Origin: Dendrophyllia cribrosa
Taxonomy: Eukaryota; Cnidaria; Anthozoa; Scleractinia; Dendrophylliidae
Reading direction: 5' to 3'
DNA length: 64,000 nt
Assembly (NCBI GenBank): GCA_024195265.1
Contig: JAJLRJ010000009.1
Location: 35,776,210 to 35,840,209 of the forward strand
Program-made: the position numbers and the translations under genes
Notes under the pieces: model-generated
What the model was told of the DNA's origin: nothing
What the model saw: only the letters and a program-made list of their open reading frames with translations
Databases searched by the model: none
Shown: positions 1-11,287 of the stretch, piece by piece
How positions within the stretch are numbered: the first letter of the stretch is position 1
Layout of the letters: every line of letters starts with the position of its first letter

Positions 1-225
1 TCGACACTACTGGTGCTTGTAGCATTATATTACCATTAGGAAAAGTACCATTAGGAAAATACAAGGTGGAGCGAAACGACTGCATGAAACATTGTGAAAT
101 ATGGCATGCAGTGAATTATTATCGACGCTACTGGTGCTATCATTATATTACCATTAGGAAAAGTTACAGCACAACACAAGATGTAGCGAAACGACTGCAC
201 GAAATATGGCATGCAGTGAATTAAC
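1..225. repeat. two-copy ~120-bp tandem repeat
   Basis: Two imperfect head-to-tail copies (about 1-121 and 122-225) share the words ctactggtgct, attatattaccattagg, gcgaaacgactgca and atatggcatgcagtgaatta. The open frame on the minus strand across it is only repeat sequence. The array may extend beyond the window start. Confidence 0.75.
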
Positions 226-1849
226 GTGCAGCGAAAACCACTTTGTAACACCGGTAAACGAATAAACATGTTGGCGGCAAGCTTATTAGCTTACTACTAT
301 CTATGGATTAACTTCGGAAATTGCCACTAAATTATAAAGCGACTATAAACCGCTCGTTAATCTTAAATATTAACCGTTTAAATGCTTTAATTAACATAAG
401 CTCAAGCTTAAACTTACCGAGCTGATAATTTAGTCCACCGCTCTACGTCCGCTTGAGTCTTTGGTCCTCACCGCTTGCTCGCTCTGTTTGTAAACAAATA
501 CAAGCTTCGCTAAATTACGTCTAAAATTACGCTTAATTGTAAATCAGTTCAAATTGTAAATCAGTTCTGCACACGTACTACACAGTTTTAAATACAAAAT
601 GTTAATCAATCACCTAGAAGGCAAAAGGCACTCTTGGACTTAACGTTAAAGTACAAGTCACTTAGCTTTTGTTGTTGGCTTTCTCCGGAACAGGAGTTGC
701 GGACTACGCAGTTTCGAGGCCACAAATGTGACCTAATGTTAACTCTGAGACCTTCTTTCCGCTATTCCATATGTTGACAACGAAAAGAGCAGTTTGCAAG
801 ACAATTTCGCAAACCACGTACTTTTCGCTAAACACGATTGTGTCGACGAAAAACATGAAATATTTTCTTAGCTGACGCGGGCTGACGTGACTGACGTGCC
901 CACGTTTTCAAACTCGAACCAGTCTTCCCGCTGACCATGTCCTGCAAACCCGAGCGGGGGACTGGGGAGGGTGGGGAAGAAAAAATCTAACCCCTGATCG
1001 GTATGAAAGAAAAATGCTACAGAAAAACTGCCAACGCCATTGGTAAGAGGTAAGATAAAAACCACTTATGCAGATTTGTTTATAGTTTTAAACCGAAAAG
1101 TCGCTGAACAGGATCAGGAAAGGATGGATTTCCAAGGAGTAAAACTTCTTTCGTCACCTTCATTTTTACTCAGTTTTACTGGAGGAGTAATAATGGCCTT
1201 TTTTATACACAAAAATGGCATAAATTTTAACTGGGTGGAAAAACGGGGATTTATTTAAGTTAATAAAAACGGAACTGGAACCGGAACCGGGCCAAAAATC
1301 AGTCAACTTCCGTGCGTTCTGGTCACGTGATTCATGACGTCATACTAATGACGTTGATAAAAAACTTATTTTTAGACTTATATCTACCAACATGCAAAAT
1401 TTTTTAACTTCGCATTTCACCCTTTCAAAGATACATGCATACAAAGATACTAGTCCCCAGACCCCCTATTTGCTCATGTGTATAGCCCCCTTAATTTTGA
1501 AAATCCAGAACCAAACCCGGCATGACGAAATGATGCAAGTGAATGCCTTCCTTGCCACGTTGGCTGTATTTGCATTCATCAAAGCATGTTCCTAAAAATC
1601 GTTGAAAGGCACTTGGGGGCATAGTCACGTGACTGATGACGTCATCGCACTCAGTCAATTAAAATAGGTATTTTATGGTAGGTGCAAATAGCACGTGGTG
1701 TAGTATCCTCATTCACTCAAAATTGACAGAGTTATTTGGCATCGAAAATTTTTCTGGTGCAAAGGGTGCTGGGAAGGTTTTTATTATAATTATAATATAT
1801 TATTTAATAATTCTTTATTGTTATATAACAGCTATATAACGAAATAGAG
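226..1849. other. intergenic, no gene seen
   Basis: I find no convincing coding exon here. The open frames are under 75 codons, lack splice context and match nothing I recognise. Two gtcacgtga...tgacgtca clusters (about 1320-1350 and 1624-1652) contain palindromic CRE/E-box-like words, but there is no adjacent gene to link them to. Confidence 0.5.
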
Positions 1850-2004
1850 ACGGTGAATCGATTGAACGGATGAAAAAAATGAAGCTACAGTCAATAACTG
1901 TCATTCCGCATAGCGTGGCAAGGGTATTGCACCTAGCCTGGGGGAAAGGAAATAAGTGAGCTTAATTTAGTTATGCAGTTTAACCCATCATTGATACATA
2001 ATGG

Positions 2005-2370
2005 TAATAGGACTGAGTGAAGTCCAATTCGGTCTGTAATCATACGAGTGATTAACAAAATCGGACGACCGCGAAGCGGGAGTCCGATTTGTTTAATCAC
2101 GAGATTAAACAAAATTAAATCAGACAGAATTGGACGACACGAAGTCCTGTTACCAGTTACAATGTAATCATAACTATAACAAAATTCGAGGATAAAACGT
2201 TAAATGGTTACACGTTTTAGTGATTAAAAACATAACAAATGAGTGTGTTTTTGACCTAGATGCGTGCACGGAAAAAGTACGTATACGGCGTGCAAATGAC
2301 GCGTACTGTCCAATTACATTGTCCAATAACAAGCATGACGTGTATACTGTCCAATTAATGCTCTAACCGC
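2005..2370. mobile_element. unit-1-specific insertion with inverted repeats
   Basis: Unit 2 goes directly from gtttaaccca to the ggtcac/cgcgta region before the GPCR (around 41780-41815), while unit 1 has about 370 extra bases. Inside are inverted halves (agtccaattcggtctg near 2031; cagacagaattggac near 2122) around a smaller hairpin with cggac...gtccg. It looks like a foldback MITE. The precise ends were not resolved. Confidence 0.55.
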
Positions 2371-2430
2371 CGGTCGCGTATTCTATATCTGGTTAAACGT
2401 AATTAGCGCTCGAGAGCTTACTGCAAGTAA

Positions 2431-2879
2431 TTACAAGGTCGCTCTTAGTGCTTGTCGCAAGGCCGCATTCCTCAAAATCTGAATAACAGGGTTGAACGAG
2501 GACGTAAGATAGGCGAAGGTAGCTACCCAAGGAAACAGAATATTGCCTACAATGATGGTATTTTCAACATTCAGGAGCAACAAAATGGGAAGAATAGACA
2601 ATAGCGTTGTTACTGTGTAGAAAGCCATGTCTCTGAAGGCTTTTTTCTCTCTTTTAAAGAGGATCGCTTGCTGTGAGTTGTGAGTGGCGCTTAGGATCTT
2701 TCTGTTGTTGGTGCGGATTGCACGGAAGGTCAGAGTATGTCCCGCGATGGGAATGGCAGTCAATAGAGATAGCGTGAAGTTTTCCATTGGACCATAAACC
2801 GCTTTAGGGGCTGAAGTCTCCAGAATGCTGATGTAAATGAACCAGACCGCCCATGTAGTAATCACAGTCTTCACCATAC
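2431..2879 (-). CDS. rhodopsin-like GPCR, copy 1, exon 2 (TM4-TM7)
   Basis: This is the second and last coding exon of a class A GPCR. The minus-strand acceptor follows a pyrimidine-rich run ending in tttcag, and joins in phase 1 to the donor of exon 1 (4809-5310), re-forming ...TLRGMVKT. The joined CDS is 951 nt (316 aa). The exon encodes TM4 with the conserved Trp (TTWAVWFIYI), TM5 with its Pro (TAIPIAGH), a third loop with TNNRKI and KREKKAFRD, TM6 with its Pro (SILPILLL) and TM7 with NPVIQ in place of NPxxY. No Cys lies between TM4 and TM5, so the usual disulfide to the TM3 Cys seems absent, a trait known from MECA-type receptors (melanocortin, cannabinoid, S1P). The ligand cannot be inferred. 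Unit 2 holds a paralogue. Confidence 0.88.
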
Positions 2880-4808
2880 CTGAAATAGTTGAGAAAGTAG
2901 TGCGAGGTTTAAAAAGCAATCCAATAACCGTTCGGTTTAGAGCGGTTCTCACTAAGTGTCGTGAAACCAAGAAAAGCAATCACTCTGGCCAATCAGAGCA
3001 GACGCGGACAATCCAATCAACCAATCAGAACTCGAAGCAAATGAAACCGGCGCCAAGCGCGGGAAAACGCGTGCGAGCAACTCACAATTGGTTTGGTTTT
3101 GCTTCTGATTGGTAGAGAAAAGGGGGTACGATTTTTAAGCCAATCACGAAGCGTACTAATGCAAAACCAAAGCAATCGCGAAATTACTTTCGAAAATCAA
3201 TTGAAAACCGCTCTATGTCGGTAATGAGATATATTTGCGAAAATGTCACAGAAAAAGTTACGTTTTTAGCAAAACCATTCAAGTGGAACGCGTAAATCTC
3301 AGCACATAAGCCAGTTTGCTCCACTTTGGTTCCACGGTTTATTTAAAGGGAAAGTATCACGGGGATTTGGTGTCATTTTAAAAAGCAAAAAATGTTATTG
3401 TATGATCAGAAACCGAAAAATAAAGCTCCAGTGGTGTGATAAATTATCACAAAATATATCAAAACTGTCGATTAGTGTCTCTAGTTATAGACGGACGGGA
3501 TCTCATTGAAATACAAGTTTAAAAAAAAATAGACAACAATTTCGTCTCCAAATGGGCAAGAACAGATCATAATCTGTCTCTCTCTCAAGAATTGGTTTAT
3601 TTCACTCTCTTGGTTTTTTAGTATTGTTTTGTAAAAAAGTAAAGGTATTGTAAAATGGCTTTGACCAAAAAACATCAAAATTCCCGTGATACTTCCTCTT
3701 TAAGCATCATTTTATTCATTTGAATTAAGGTGAAGTAAATATGGGCAACAAAATCGTGCAACTTGTCACACAGCAATGTTGCGTTACAGGTTGCAGGCCT
3801 GATGTTGCGTGTATTACCACCTATACGCGCACAACAATTTTTCATGTTGCAGAAAGTAGAGGTCGCTTCTACTCTTTGCAACATGAAAATTTGTTGCGCG
3901 CGTAGGTGGTACTGTACGGCAACAAACATCTCAACTTACAACGCAACATTGTTGCGCGACGCATTGCACAAAAATGTTGCCCGTATTACTTTGCCTTTAA
4001 TATTGAATTAAAGAGGCTATGTCGCAAGGCGAGTCTGCGCAATAAGTTCCAGTCATGTGACGTCACCTGACGTCACACATGTCAAATTTCTATTGTTCCC
4101 TCCCGGATCGCGGCAAGTTTTATCGCGCTTGCACTCGTGTCGAACCACGCAAGGTAGACAAACACACGATCGATTTCGCTTTTAAATTCCTCCCCAACTT
4201 CCACCACTACTGGAAGACATCGAATTTTTCGAAGGTACGACTAACAAATCGCAGAAATAATTAAACAAAAATCTAGCCAAGTAAACACTCTAAATAAATA
4301 ACTACTTTGTAAACTTGAGATCTATCTTTCCACGCAATACGACAGGATGGAACGGATTGCAGCGAATTCGACAGTAATGGCCGCCAACTTGATAAAAAGC
4401 CACCGAACGTTTTTCAAGTTGTTAGTACCTAGTACTTACCCGCCATCCTCGCGACATATCGCCTTTAATCATTGGATCGAAGGAGCAGATTAATAATTAC
4501 ACCACTTAGGTCATGTGGCGTCACCATCGACACATACCCACTTTATCCAAAACAGGCTAAAATATCGTAGCACACTCCTTTAGTTTGTAGCACAGTAGGG
4601 GTACAATTGAGCTTGTACGTACAAGGGTTAAAGGCTATCTCAATGAAATTTTGGGATATAACAACCCTGTAATGGACTGGTGTCCTAACCAGGCCGGTGG
4701 AGTGGTTAAACGTTTACTCGCTTCGTACTACTGAAAACTGCGGCAGCCATTAAACTTCGCCCGTGAGGCCACTTGACAACTTATTATGAATGCGTATAAT
4801 TGACATAC
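2880..4808 (-). other. GPCR copy 1 intron (1.93 kb)
   Basis: GT-AG intron on the minus strand, donor at 4808-4807 and acceptor at 2881-2880. It holds a foldback MITE (3725-4005) and otherwise AT-rich sequence without supported exons. The corresponding intron in unit 2 is 9.04 kb. Confidence 0.8.
3725..4005. mobile_element. foldback MITE in the GPCR intron
   Basis: Two inverted arms meet near 3868. The left arm words gggcaaca, caatgttgcgtt, cgcgcacaacaa and catgttgcagaaagtag reappear as reverse complements (ctctttgcaacatg, ttgttgcgcgcg, aacgcaacattg, tgttgccc). Open frames on both strands across it are mirror images and not genes. It is absent from the unit 2 intron as far as I can align. The target duplication is not clear. 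Confidence 0.75.
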
Positions 4809-5310
4809 CTCGCAGTGTTATGTTTGCAGAATAGGCAATGGGCTTGGACACGGCATACAGCCTTTCGATGCTTGTTATCGCCAAGTTTAGGAACGAACAA
4901 CCAACCAACAGGAACGGAAGGGACTTACTGGCTTGGTAAAGATGCACCAGTTTGCAGGGCCTTTCGGTGTGATGTAGAAGAAAGCGCCATGAAACGTACA
5001 CCGGCTGAGCAACCAGGCCTGTAAGACAATCAGCGGCGGCCAGGCTACATAGCAGTACATTGACAGGACGGTGGAGGGCAGGAGTGCGTATGACAGTTGC
5101 TATGATAGCCAGATTAACCAGGAATGCAAAGATGGCGAAGGGGATGTTGATAACCGTTATCGCAATATCACTAACGTATACAGACTGGACACTGGTGGCG
5201 TTTAAAATAAAAGAATGGAAGCACAATACAGCTTTGTCTTCGTTGAGAAGTGTGCTGTTTGACGCATTGTTTGAGCCAACATGCAGTGTTTCATTGAATA
5301 ACGTGTTCAT
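4809..5310 (-). CDS. rhodopsin-like GPCR, copy 1, exon 1 (N-terminus to TM3)
   Basis: First coding exon, starting at the ATG at 5310 and ending at the donor gag|gtatgt. The N-terminus has several N-glycosylation sequons (NETL, NAS, NST, NATS) and no clear signal peptide. TM1 carries the conserved Asn (AFLVNLAII), TM2 has SLAAAD with the conserved Asp, and TM3 is preceded by a Cys (RPCKLVHL). The end of TM3 is ERLYAV instead of DRY. Reading past the donor adds a short false tail before a stop, so the splice is needed. The unit 2 copy at 51359-51860 starts at the same Met and uses the same donor. Plasma-membrane peptide or small-molecule receptor is an inference from family. Confidence 0.88.
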
Positions 5311-5446
5311 GATTCTGTTGTCAGTCCAGAGTTGTCACATGATATATCTTGGGTGACAACCTTTTCCGAAGAATTAAAAAGAATGGACAAATAAGTAATG
5401 TATGCACATAATGCACAGTTCATTTGCCATGGACTCCATCGTAAGC

Positions 5447-5459
5447 GGGGGGGGGGGGG
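5447..5459 (+). repeat. poly-G tract (13 G)
   Basis: A homopolymer upstream of GPCR copy 1. The matching tract in unit 2 (51995-52020) is 26 G long, so its length differs between copies. Such tracts are also prone to assembly error. Confidence 0.9.
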
Positions 5460-5659
5460 CGGAGGGCAGCGAAAGTGTTAGAGCCTGAAAAAAATTTCGG
5501 GTCCCTTAGGCCTTATTTATTTCGAAGATAAAAGGGGGGTTGGGCTTCCCCTACGTACATCCGCCACTGCTGAACGTTGGTTGACATCACTGAACCTTTC
5601 AGTATGGACATGTGCCACATTTGAACCTAGTTGTATGACCCGGCTTGCTTGTCAAGACT

Positions 5660-5745
5660 CTACCATAGATCAGTGGTAAAGCTTCCAATCAATACCAGAA
5701 AAATCATGGTTTCGACTTCAGTTGGGGGACTCAGAACTTTTTGTT
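5660..5745 (+). repeat. degenerate tRNA-derived SINE-like fragment
   Basis: Words resembling RNA polymerase III promoter boxes occur in order: an A-box-like tagatcagtggtaa (about 5667) and a B-box-like ggtttcgact (5708). The unit 2 copy at about 52216 reads tagctcagtggtaa, closer to a tRNA A box, but its B box is poorer. No intact cloverleaf was found. Confidence 0.35.
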
Positions 5746-6158
5746 GTTCTGCCACATTATTTCGACTCGAGAGCGCATAACTATCTCGTCCCTTTTACAC
5801 TGAATTACACTTTATGAAATCCAAGAGAAAATTTGGTGAGAAAATCGAAACAGTCTGTGGGTAATCTAATCTAAACTTATTTCATGGGACTCGTAGGTTT
5901 ATCAAGCTGTGTGAGCTTTATAAAGCCTTCAATACGAAATACATTTGTATGGCTAAATTTTGTAACTACTTCCAATTTATAAGTGTCGTCCAGTGTCACC
6001 TATTATATGAGGCAAGAAGTATGGAAGATATCCATCAAGAACTATTTTTGGATAATCAACATACAAGGATTGAGCTGGAGAAGTCAGCGGAGCTAAATTT
6101 AGAAACGGCAAAGGTGGTTGCTGAGCTGGAAAGTTCATCACTCGCCGCAAACTGAGCC

Positions 6159-6168
6159 ATGCAAGCAA
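6159..6168. repeat. left target-site duplication of the giant MULE
   Basis: The 10-bp word atgcaagcaa lies directly outside the left terminal repeat and is repeated exactly at 21058-21067. The unit 2 empty site has one copy, attcaagcaa, differing by one base. Confidence 0.92.
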
Positions 6169-6336
6169 GGGTGTCTCGAAAACTAAGACCCTAAGACCTA
6201 AGACCTAAGACCTCGAAAACTAAGACCTCGAAAACTAAGACCTCGAAAACTAAGACCTCGAAAACTAAGACCCCGTAGGCTCCGAATCGGAGAGCCGATT
6301 GACCGCTCAAAACTACAAAACAAAGGTCTCGTTTAA
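6169..6336 (+). repeat. left terminal inverted repeat of the giant MULE
   Basis: Starts gggtgtctcgaaaac, then a run of 7-bp taagacc units and 15-bp taagacctcgaaaac units, then a unique part with ccgattcggag-type palindrome and caaaactacaaaac. The whole block is mirrored at 20895-21057, with small differences in repeat number. Confidence 0.9.
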
Positions 6337-7005
6337 TTTTGCAAAATATTTCGCCAAAGACCGCAGCTGAAAAAAGTGCACATCTGGCCGTCGTTTGCTT
6401 GTTTGTATTCCATAATGTTTTACACCTTAGCTTTCAGAAAATCAAATAGTCACAAATGATCTTTTTTTTTCGTGAATTCCGTCGGATTTTGAAAAACCAT
6501 CTCTTAGAATCTCGTTGGGAACTTGTACTTTCAGTTCAAAGGGAATATGAACCAGAAAGCCAGCGGTCCGCGGATGTTGAATTAAGCTTAAATTAAATAA
6601 CGTTGATTGAAAAAAGAGCCTTTGACGCAAGCCTTTATCCAACTTCCGCTTGAGAGTTTACAAATGCAAGATGCGAACAACATGAAATAGAATCTTTCGC
6701 CGGGAAAATTTCCCCGGGGCGTCCACTCATTTACTAAGGAGATTATGACACCTTTGTCTTTTATTCCTAAATATCTTTTTTTACTTAATATCTCCACACG
6801 CTTTTCAAGACTTTCTTCGAATTTTTCTCTGAATGTTAGAAAATTAACTTCCATTAAGTCAAAATCATTTTGATTTTTGTCACTCTCAAAACTTTAAAAA
6901 ACCATAAAAAATACAAGATAGGTGATCGTATCTGACTCGCGTCAGCGCCACGTGCCGGCGTTTGTGGGGAATTGACGCCGATTTCTCAAGTTTCATTACA
7001 CGTGG
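6337..7005 (+). promoter_or_regulatory. presumed promoter / 5' leader of the MULE gene
   Basis: This 670-bp stretch between the left TIR and the kinase ATG contains no supported exon. A GC-richer block with overlapping cacgtg E-box words (about 6949 and 6999) lies just before the start codon. Its regulatory role is inferred from position only; I see no clear TATA box at a fixed distance. Confidence 0.3.
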
Positions 7006-7776
7006 ATGAAGAGCGACCATCAGCGACCATTAGCGATGTCTTTTAAAATTCCACGGCTTAAACCAAAACTTCCTGGCAGAGATCTTTTGAGTGGTTTGCC
7101 GCAGTTTCAGTGGAATGATGTCACCGACCTCGTTCAAATAGGCCAGGGAAGTTATGGCGTTGTGAAGTTTGGGCGCTATAAACCAAGCGGCGGACAAACA
7201 TCCAAGACAAGAGATGTGGTTCTTAAACTTCCACGCGACATCAATGGAAACGAAAAGGAATTTGCCAAAGAAGCAAAGCTCTTGAACGGTCTTAAGGGGC
7301 ATTCTAACATTGTTTCGTTCGAAGCAGTATCTGTCAGTCCCTTCGCGTTGATGACCGAGTATGTACAGTTTTCGTTTGAGCAGTTCGAAGACTCAAAGAT
7401 TGTCAACTCGCTTGGAGACTTCCTTCCTCATGTTCACTCCCGGTATGATTTCAAAGGATTTGAGCATGTTGCCCCTGTGATTGCGAAGGATGTCGCTGTT
7501 GGCTTGAAGTTTCTTCATGATAACGACGTTGTACACAGAGATTTAAAACCGGCGAACATTCTTTTAAGCAATCAACATTACGCCCACATGAAAGGAGATG
7601 AATTGGAGTTCATGTGGAACCAGCTTCCAGTTGTATCTAAAATAGCAGATTTTGGTGAAGGGAGATCGTCCATAATACAAACGCAGACTCTCCTCTCCTC
7701 AAGAGTGCAACAACTAGATAGGGGAAGCCCAGCATACATGGCACCCGAAGTTTTCCTGCCGGAACTACAACCCCAG
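7006..7776 (+). CDS. MULE fusion gene exon 1: protein kinase domain (N-lobe to APE)
   Basis: Encodes 257 residues of a eukaryotic Ser/Thr-type protein kinase. Visible motifs are the glycine loop GQGSYG (46-51), the ATP-binding Lys in VVLK (K74), a likely alpha-C Glu in FAKEAKLL (E89), HRDLKPANILL (177-187), DFG (215-217) and GSPAYMAPE with APE at 246-248. All key residues are present, so an active kinase is plausible. The exon ends at ccccag|gtaggt in phase 0, and the next exon supplies subdomain IX. The first Met at 7006 was chosen; the Met at 7036 is an alternative. The gene lies inside the MULE in the same orientation as the transposase, and its exon phases lead to the transposase exon. 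The substrate is unknown. Confidence 0.85.
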
Positions 7777-7972
7777 GTAGGTGTATTTCTATTCTCGCTC
7801 GAATTTCTTCTTGTATTTTAGTGTATTTGTAATGATGTTTATCCTTTAAATTTATTTCCTGTTGTAATTGACGTTTGTTAGCCATTTGCTATTGAGTGAC
7901 TGTTTGTAATTTCCATACAATTGATATCAGCGTCTTTTTCAGTGCGTAAATCTCAATACCTATGAAATAAAT

Positions 7973-8135
7973 AGAGAATATTACATGCCCGCGCATGGAT
8001 ACAAATTTTATCTTCGAGTGTTGGTAATATCTCTCACGAGTGACCGAAGCGAATGAGTGAGAGATGTTACCATCACGAGAAGATAAAATTCGTATCCAAA
8101 AAGCGGACATGTAATATTCTATTTATTATATAGAC
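7973..8135. mobile_element. foldback MITE
   Basis: Inverted arms: gagaatattacatg and ggatacaaattttatcttc on the left return as gaagataaaattcgtatcc and catgtaatattct on the right, around a center with ctctcac...gtgagag. A remnant of a similar layout occurs about 8740-8850. The TSD is uncertain. Confidence 0.7.
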
Positions 8136-8154
8136 AACACTAATTACGAAGTTT

Positions 8155-8310
8155 TTAGCGATTTTCCGAAGATTTTCGAAAATTCTCCGAATACTGTCCG
8201 AACGTTGAACGCACGTTTCCGACCATTTTCCGAACGTTTCCGAAGATTGCCAAAAATTTCCGAAGTTGGCCGAAGATTTCCGAGGTATATCCGAAGATGT
8301 TTCGAATATA
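8155..8310. repeat. degenerate short tandem repeat (ttccgaa core)
   Basis: About a dozen irregularly spaced copies of ccgaa with variants ttccgaagattt, ttccgaacgtt and gtccgaacg. The open minus-strand frame across it is a product of the repeat. Confidence 0.6.
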
Positions 8311-9625
8311 GACCATCACCTTATAGTTTGTTTGACCTTTAATAAAGGCAAATGTGGTTGCTAACGGGAAGATATTGATATCTTCACTCTTCACAATGAA
8401 AATAAAATTGATATCTTCACGTGTTGAGATATGATTTTTCTACAGTGGGAGAAATCCTGGTATTTTGCTGAAGTTTATATCACTTATTACATCCATTTTG
8501 AAATCACTGGTGATCCTTGCAATCTGATTGGCTCTCAGTAGTGCGATTTATTCCCGAATCGCACTATTTTTTGCTCTAAATCGCATCTTTTTCCCAGCCA
8601 ATGAGAAAGGAACACTAAAACAAAACAACCAATCAGATTTCAAGGCTTGTTTAAAGTAACCAATCAAATTGCAGGAAAATGAAAGACAAAAATGTATGAT
8701 TTCAGCCCAAATTGCACTCCACTCAGTTCAATTACCATTATAAATAGAGAGTAAAACATGGGCACGCGAAGATATTAAATTTATATTCGAGTGTTCAATT
8801 TGACATCTCATTTGTTTGATATCAAGTTGAACACTCAAAGATAAATTTCAGATTAATCGCAGATTAAGAGTGCTTTCGACATGTACATTAGCAGCCGATG
8901 TACGAAATATTATGTTATCTCAAATAGTAGATGCACAGTTGTTGTAGTAACCGGCAAAACAAACAAACACATGCAAACATACAAAACCAGCGATTGGCTG
9001 ATATCAACACACGTAAAAATATCGTAGTTAGTACGATTTGAAATTACGAGCAGGATTATCCCTGAATCGCACGACACGAAGTCAGATTACTAATTTATCG
9101 CATCAATAACAAAATTCAAGATAAATTTTATACTATTAGAAACGTCAGTTTTATTGTCTATCAATTTGAATGATTGACGCGCGCACAACGTAGGTGTCCA
9201 ATTACAGCTATCTAATTACAAAAGCTTGTAATTGTATAGCTGTAATTGGACGCCCACGTGACCGCGCGCCAATTTCGAAAGCAATAGGCACGTGGACGAC
9301 CAATCATAATTGAGAATTTTATTCAGTATTTATTACATATGAATGGTGGATATCCGTGTGTAGCGATATGACTTCACTGCAGTGAATCGAATGGTATATA
9401 TATCACTTCACGGGTTGCAGGTCAAATGAAGACATTCCAAGATACCAAAGCCTAAAAAAGGTAAACCGAGGCCATGTTATAGTCACTCACTCACACAGTA
9501 ATGTTTTCAAAGTTAACGGAGTTAACTTAACTCCTTGTGATGGAGTTAAGATTACTCCTTAAAGAGTAAAAATAACGGAGGATTGGAGTTTCCCGGCCAA
9601 ACTTACTGACTTACTTACTTAATAG

Positions 9626-10635
9626 GAAGCCACATTAGATCAGCTAAAAGCCGTTGACTGCTGGGCCTATGGTATGGTTCTTTTCGTTCTCGCCAATCCT
9701 GACGTACGTTATCCTTATCAGGAAGAGCTGGTAAAAGAACGATTGTCGAAGCCTTTCCAAGAAATTGTAGATTCTCTGCGTGAGATTCTACGTCGTCGTC
9801 AGCGGCCACAATGTACCAGCACATATGAAGTGCAACAGGCATCTAAATGGAACAACGTTCTCCATCTACATAAAGAGTACACAGAATTTGAAGTTACCAA
9901 AAGGAAACGTTCCATGGAAGACGCTATCGCCAAGCTTGAAGATAGTTCACCATCACTCTGTCAAAACTTCAATCTGTCCGTCAGCCAAAGTACTGCAGTG
10001 GAGGCTCACGACTACCAACTGGCGCGGTTCGTATCCCAGGTAGACAGTCCAAGCAGTGATTTACCAGATATCGCTGTCCGCAACGACGCCACAAACGCCT
10101 GTGTTTTTCTGGCTTTAAAAGTGTGTGATGATATAGTTACTAACATCAAGCTGGAGGAGATTCCACAAGTTGCTACGAGTGTCATTGTCAATTATCCTGA
10201 AGAGCTGAACAAAATTCGCGACATAGATTCTTTGTACACAGTTGTGGATGCGAACAAACTTATGAGAGATAATAACCAATTGAAGAACAATTTCGAATTT
10301 ACTGAAGAATTGCCCTACGCAGAAGGTGTTTTTACTCAAATCAGCCGTGACAGGCTCCAGCAGAAAGTAAACGAGCTTTCCAATACAGAGGAAAACTTTC
10401 TGTCGATCTTCACGTGTGAGCCGTTTTCGCTCCTTATTGGAGCTATTGGAAGTAGGCTGTTCGTTCTTGACACCCACCCGGTTCCCGAGTGCTCTGGTGG
10501 AAATGGGAATGGACAACTTAAGGTGTACGAATCTTCTTCTCCGGCTTGCTGCCTTTCATTGTGTCAGTGGTTGTGGAACAGATTGGCAAATGGTGGAGTT
10601 GGATCAGCTGGAAACCAGTCATTGGCAGTAATCAA
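9626..10635 (+). CDS. MULE fusion gene exon 2: kinase C-lobe plus cysteine-peptidase-like region
   Basis: Acceptor aatag|gaagcc, phase 0 with exon 1. The first codons read EATLDQLKAVDCWAYGMVLF, which supplies kinase subdomain IX (Asp before CW..G) and so confirms the splice. After the kinase C-lobe (ending near QEIVDSLREILRRRQRP) comes a separate region with NDATNACVFLALK (Cys about residue 416 of the joined protein) and, about 125 residues later, RLFVLDTHPVPE (His about 541). A Cys in a helix start followed by a strand ending D-T-H is a layout seen in papain-fold peptidases and deubiquitinases. I treat the peptidase idea as a hypothesis, because no family-level match could be run. The exon ends at atcaa|gtaagt, phase 2; reading through gives an immediate stop. 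Confidence 0.8.
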
Positions 10636-10944
10636 GTAAGTGAAAACTACCGTAGTTTTCAAGAGAGTTATTAATGTTAATTAGTGTTAATGTAGCTCTT
10701 TCACTTTTCAATTTTAAGTGCCATTAAGCTTTTTCAGGGGATATAATTGGCTACCTCGCATGAACGTTCAATATACATCATGTACACCATTTTGACACGT
10801 TGAAAATTATCAGACAACAGTTTATCTTCGTTGTCCGTGTACATGTATATTTCTCTATATGGACATCGACCAGTTATTGTGTATTTTATGTGGTTTGCGT
10901 AGGTAAGTTTAATAACCAAATTAATCATTTCGCTTATTTTTAAG

Positions 10945-11035
10945 ACCGTCCACATTGGAGGTCCGAGATGCTTTCAGTGATTTCCCCGAAGACCTATCGC
11001 CTCCGTCTCAACCTTCGGAAGCTGCTCGTCAAACG
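10945..11035 (+). CDS. MULE fusion gene exon 3 (linker)
   Basis: Acceptor ttttaag|accgtc completes the split Lys codon from exon 2 and reads PSTLEVRDAFSDFPEDLSPP, then SQPSEAARQT, ending at acg|gtaag in phase 0. It is acidic and proline-rich and has no domain that I recognise. Support comes from splice sites and frame continuity. Confidence 0.65.
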
Positions 11036-11287
11036 GTAAGACTTTTCAGTCTTAAAAGAGACTCGGGACTCACATGATGCACATGATTGAAAATCATTCT
11101 TATAAATTCAAATCAGCCAAAAGATGTGTGACTCCCAAGCGGCAGAAAATTGCGCAATTAACTAAAACACCTGTAGCCCCCCAAAACCGAATAATATATT
11201 ACAGCAAGACAGCGAGCGAGGCTTTACTTGTGAGTTTTTCTCTACCCTAATGTCATTTTTTTTTGGCGGAAAAGGAAGTTCGCTGAG

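Larger units (their letters stand above)
7777..9625 (+). other. intron 1 of the MULE fusion gene
   Basis: GT-AG intron of 1.85 kb, phase 0. It contains a foldback MITE (7973-8135), a degenerate ttccgaa repeat (8155-8310), and further MITE-like inverted sequence about 8735-9300 that includes gaacactc / gagtgttc and gtccaattac / gtaattgga words. No coding exon is supported in it. Confidence 0.75.

Noticed and set aside
1040..1595. ORFs of 65-72 codons near the left end
   Set aside because: Short, no homology that I recognise and no supporting signals.
5949..6155. 68-codon ORF next to the MULE
   Set aside because: The matching unit 2 sequence has stops and shifts, so it is not conserved.
7777..7821. 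Kinase ending at the stop at 7821 as a truncated protein
   Set aside because: The donor ccccag|gtaggt and the exact continuation of the kinase domain in the next exon make read-through into the intron the less likely model.
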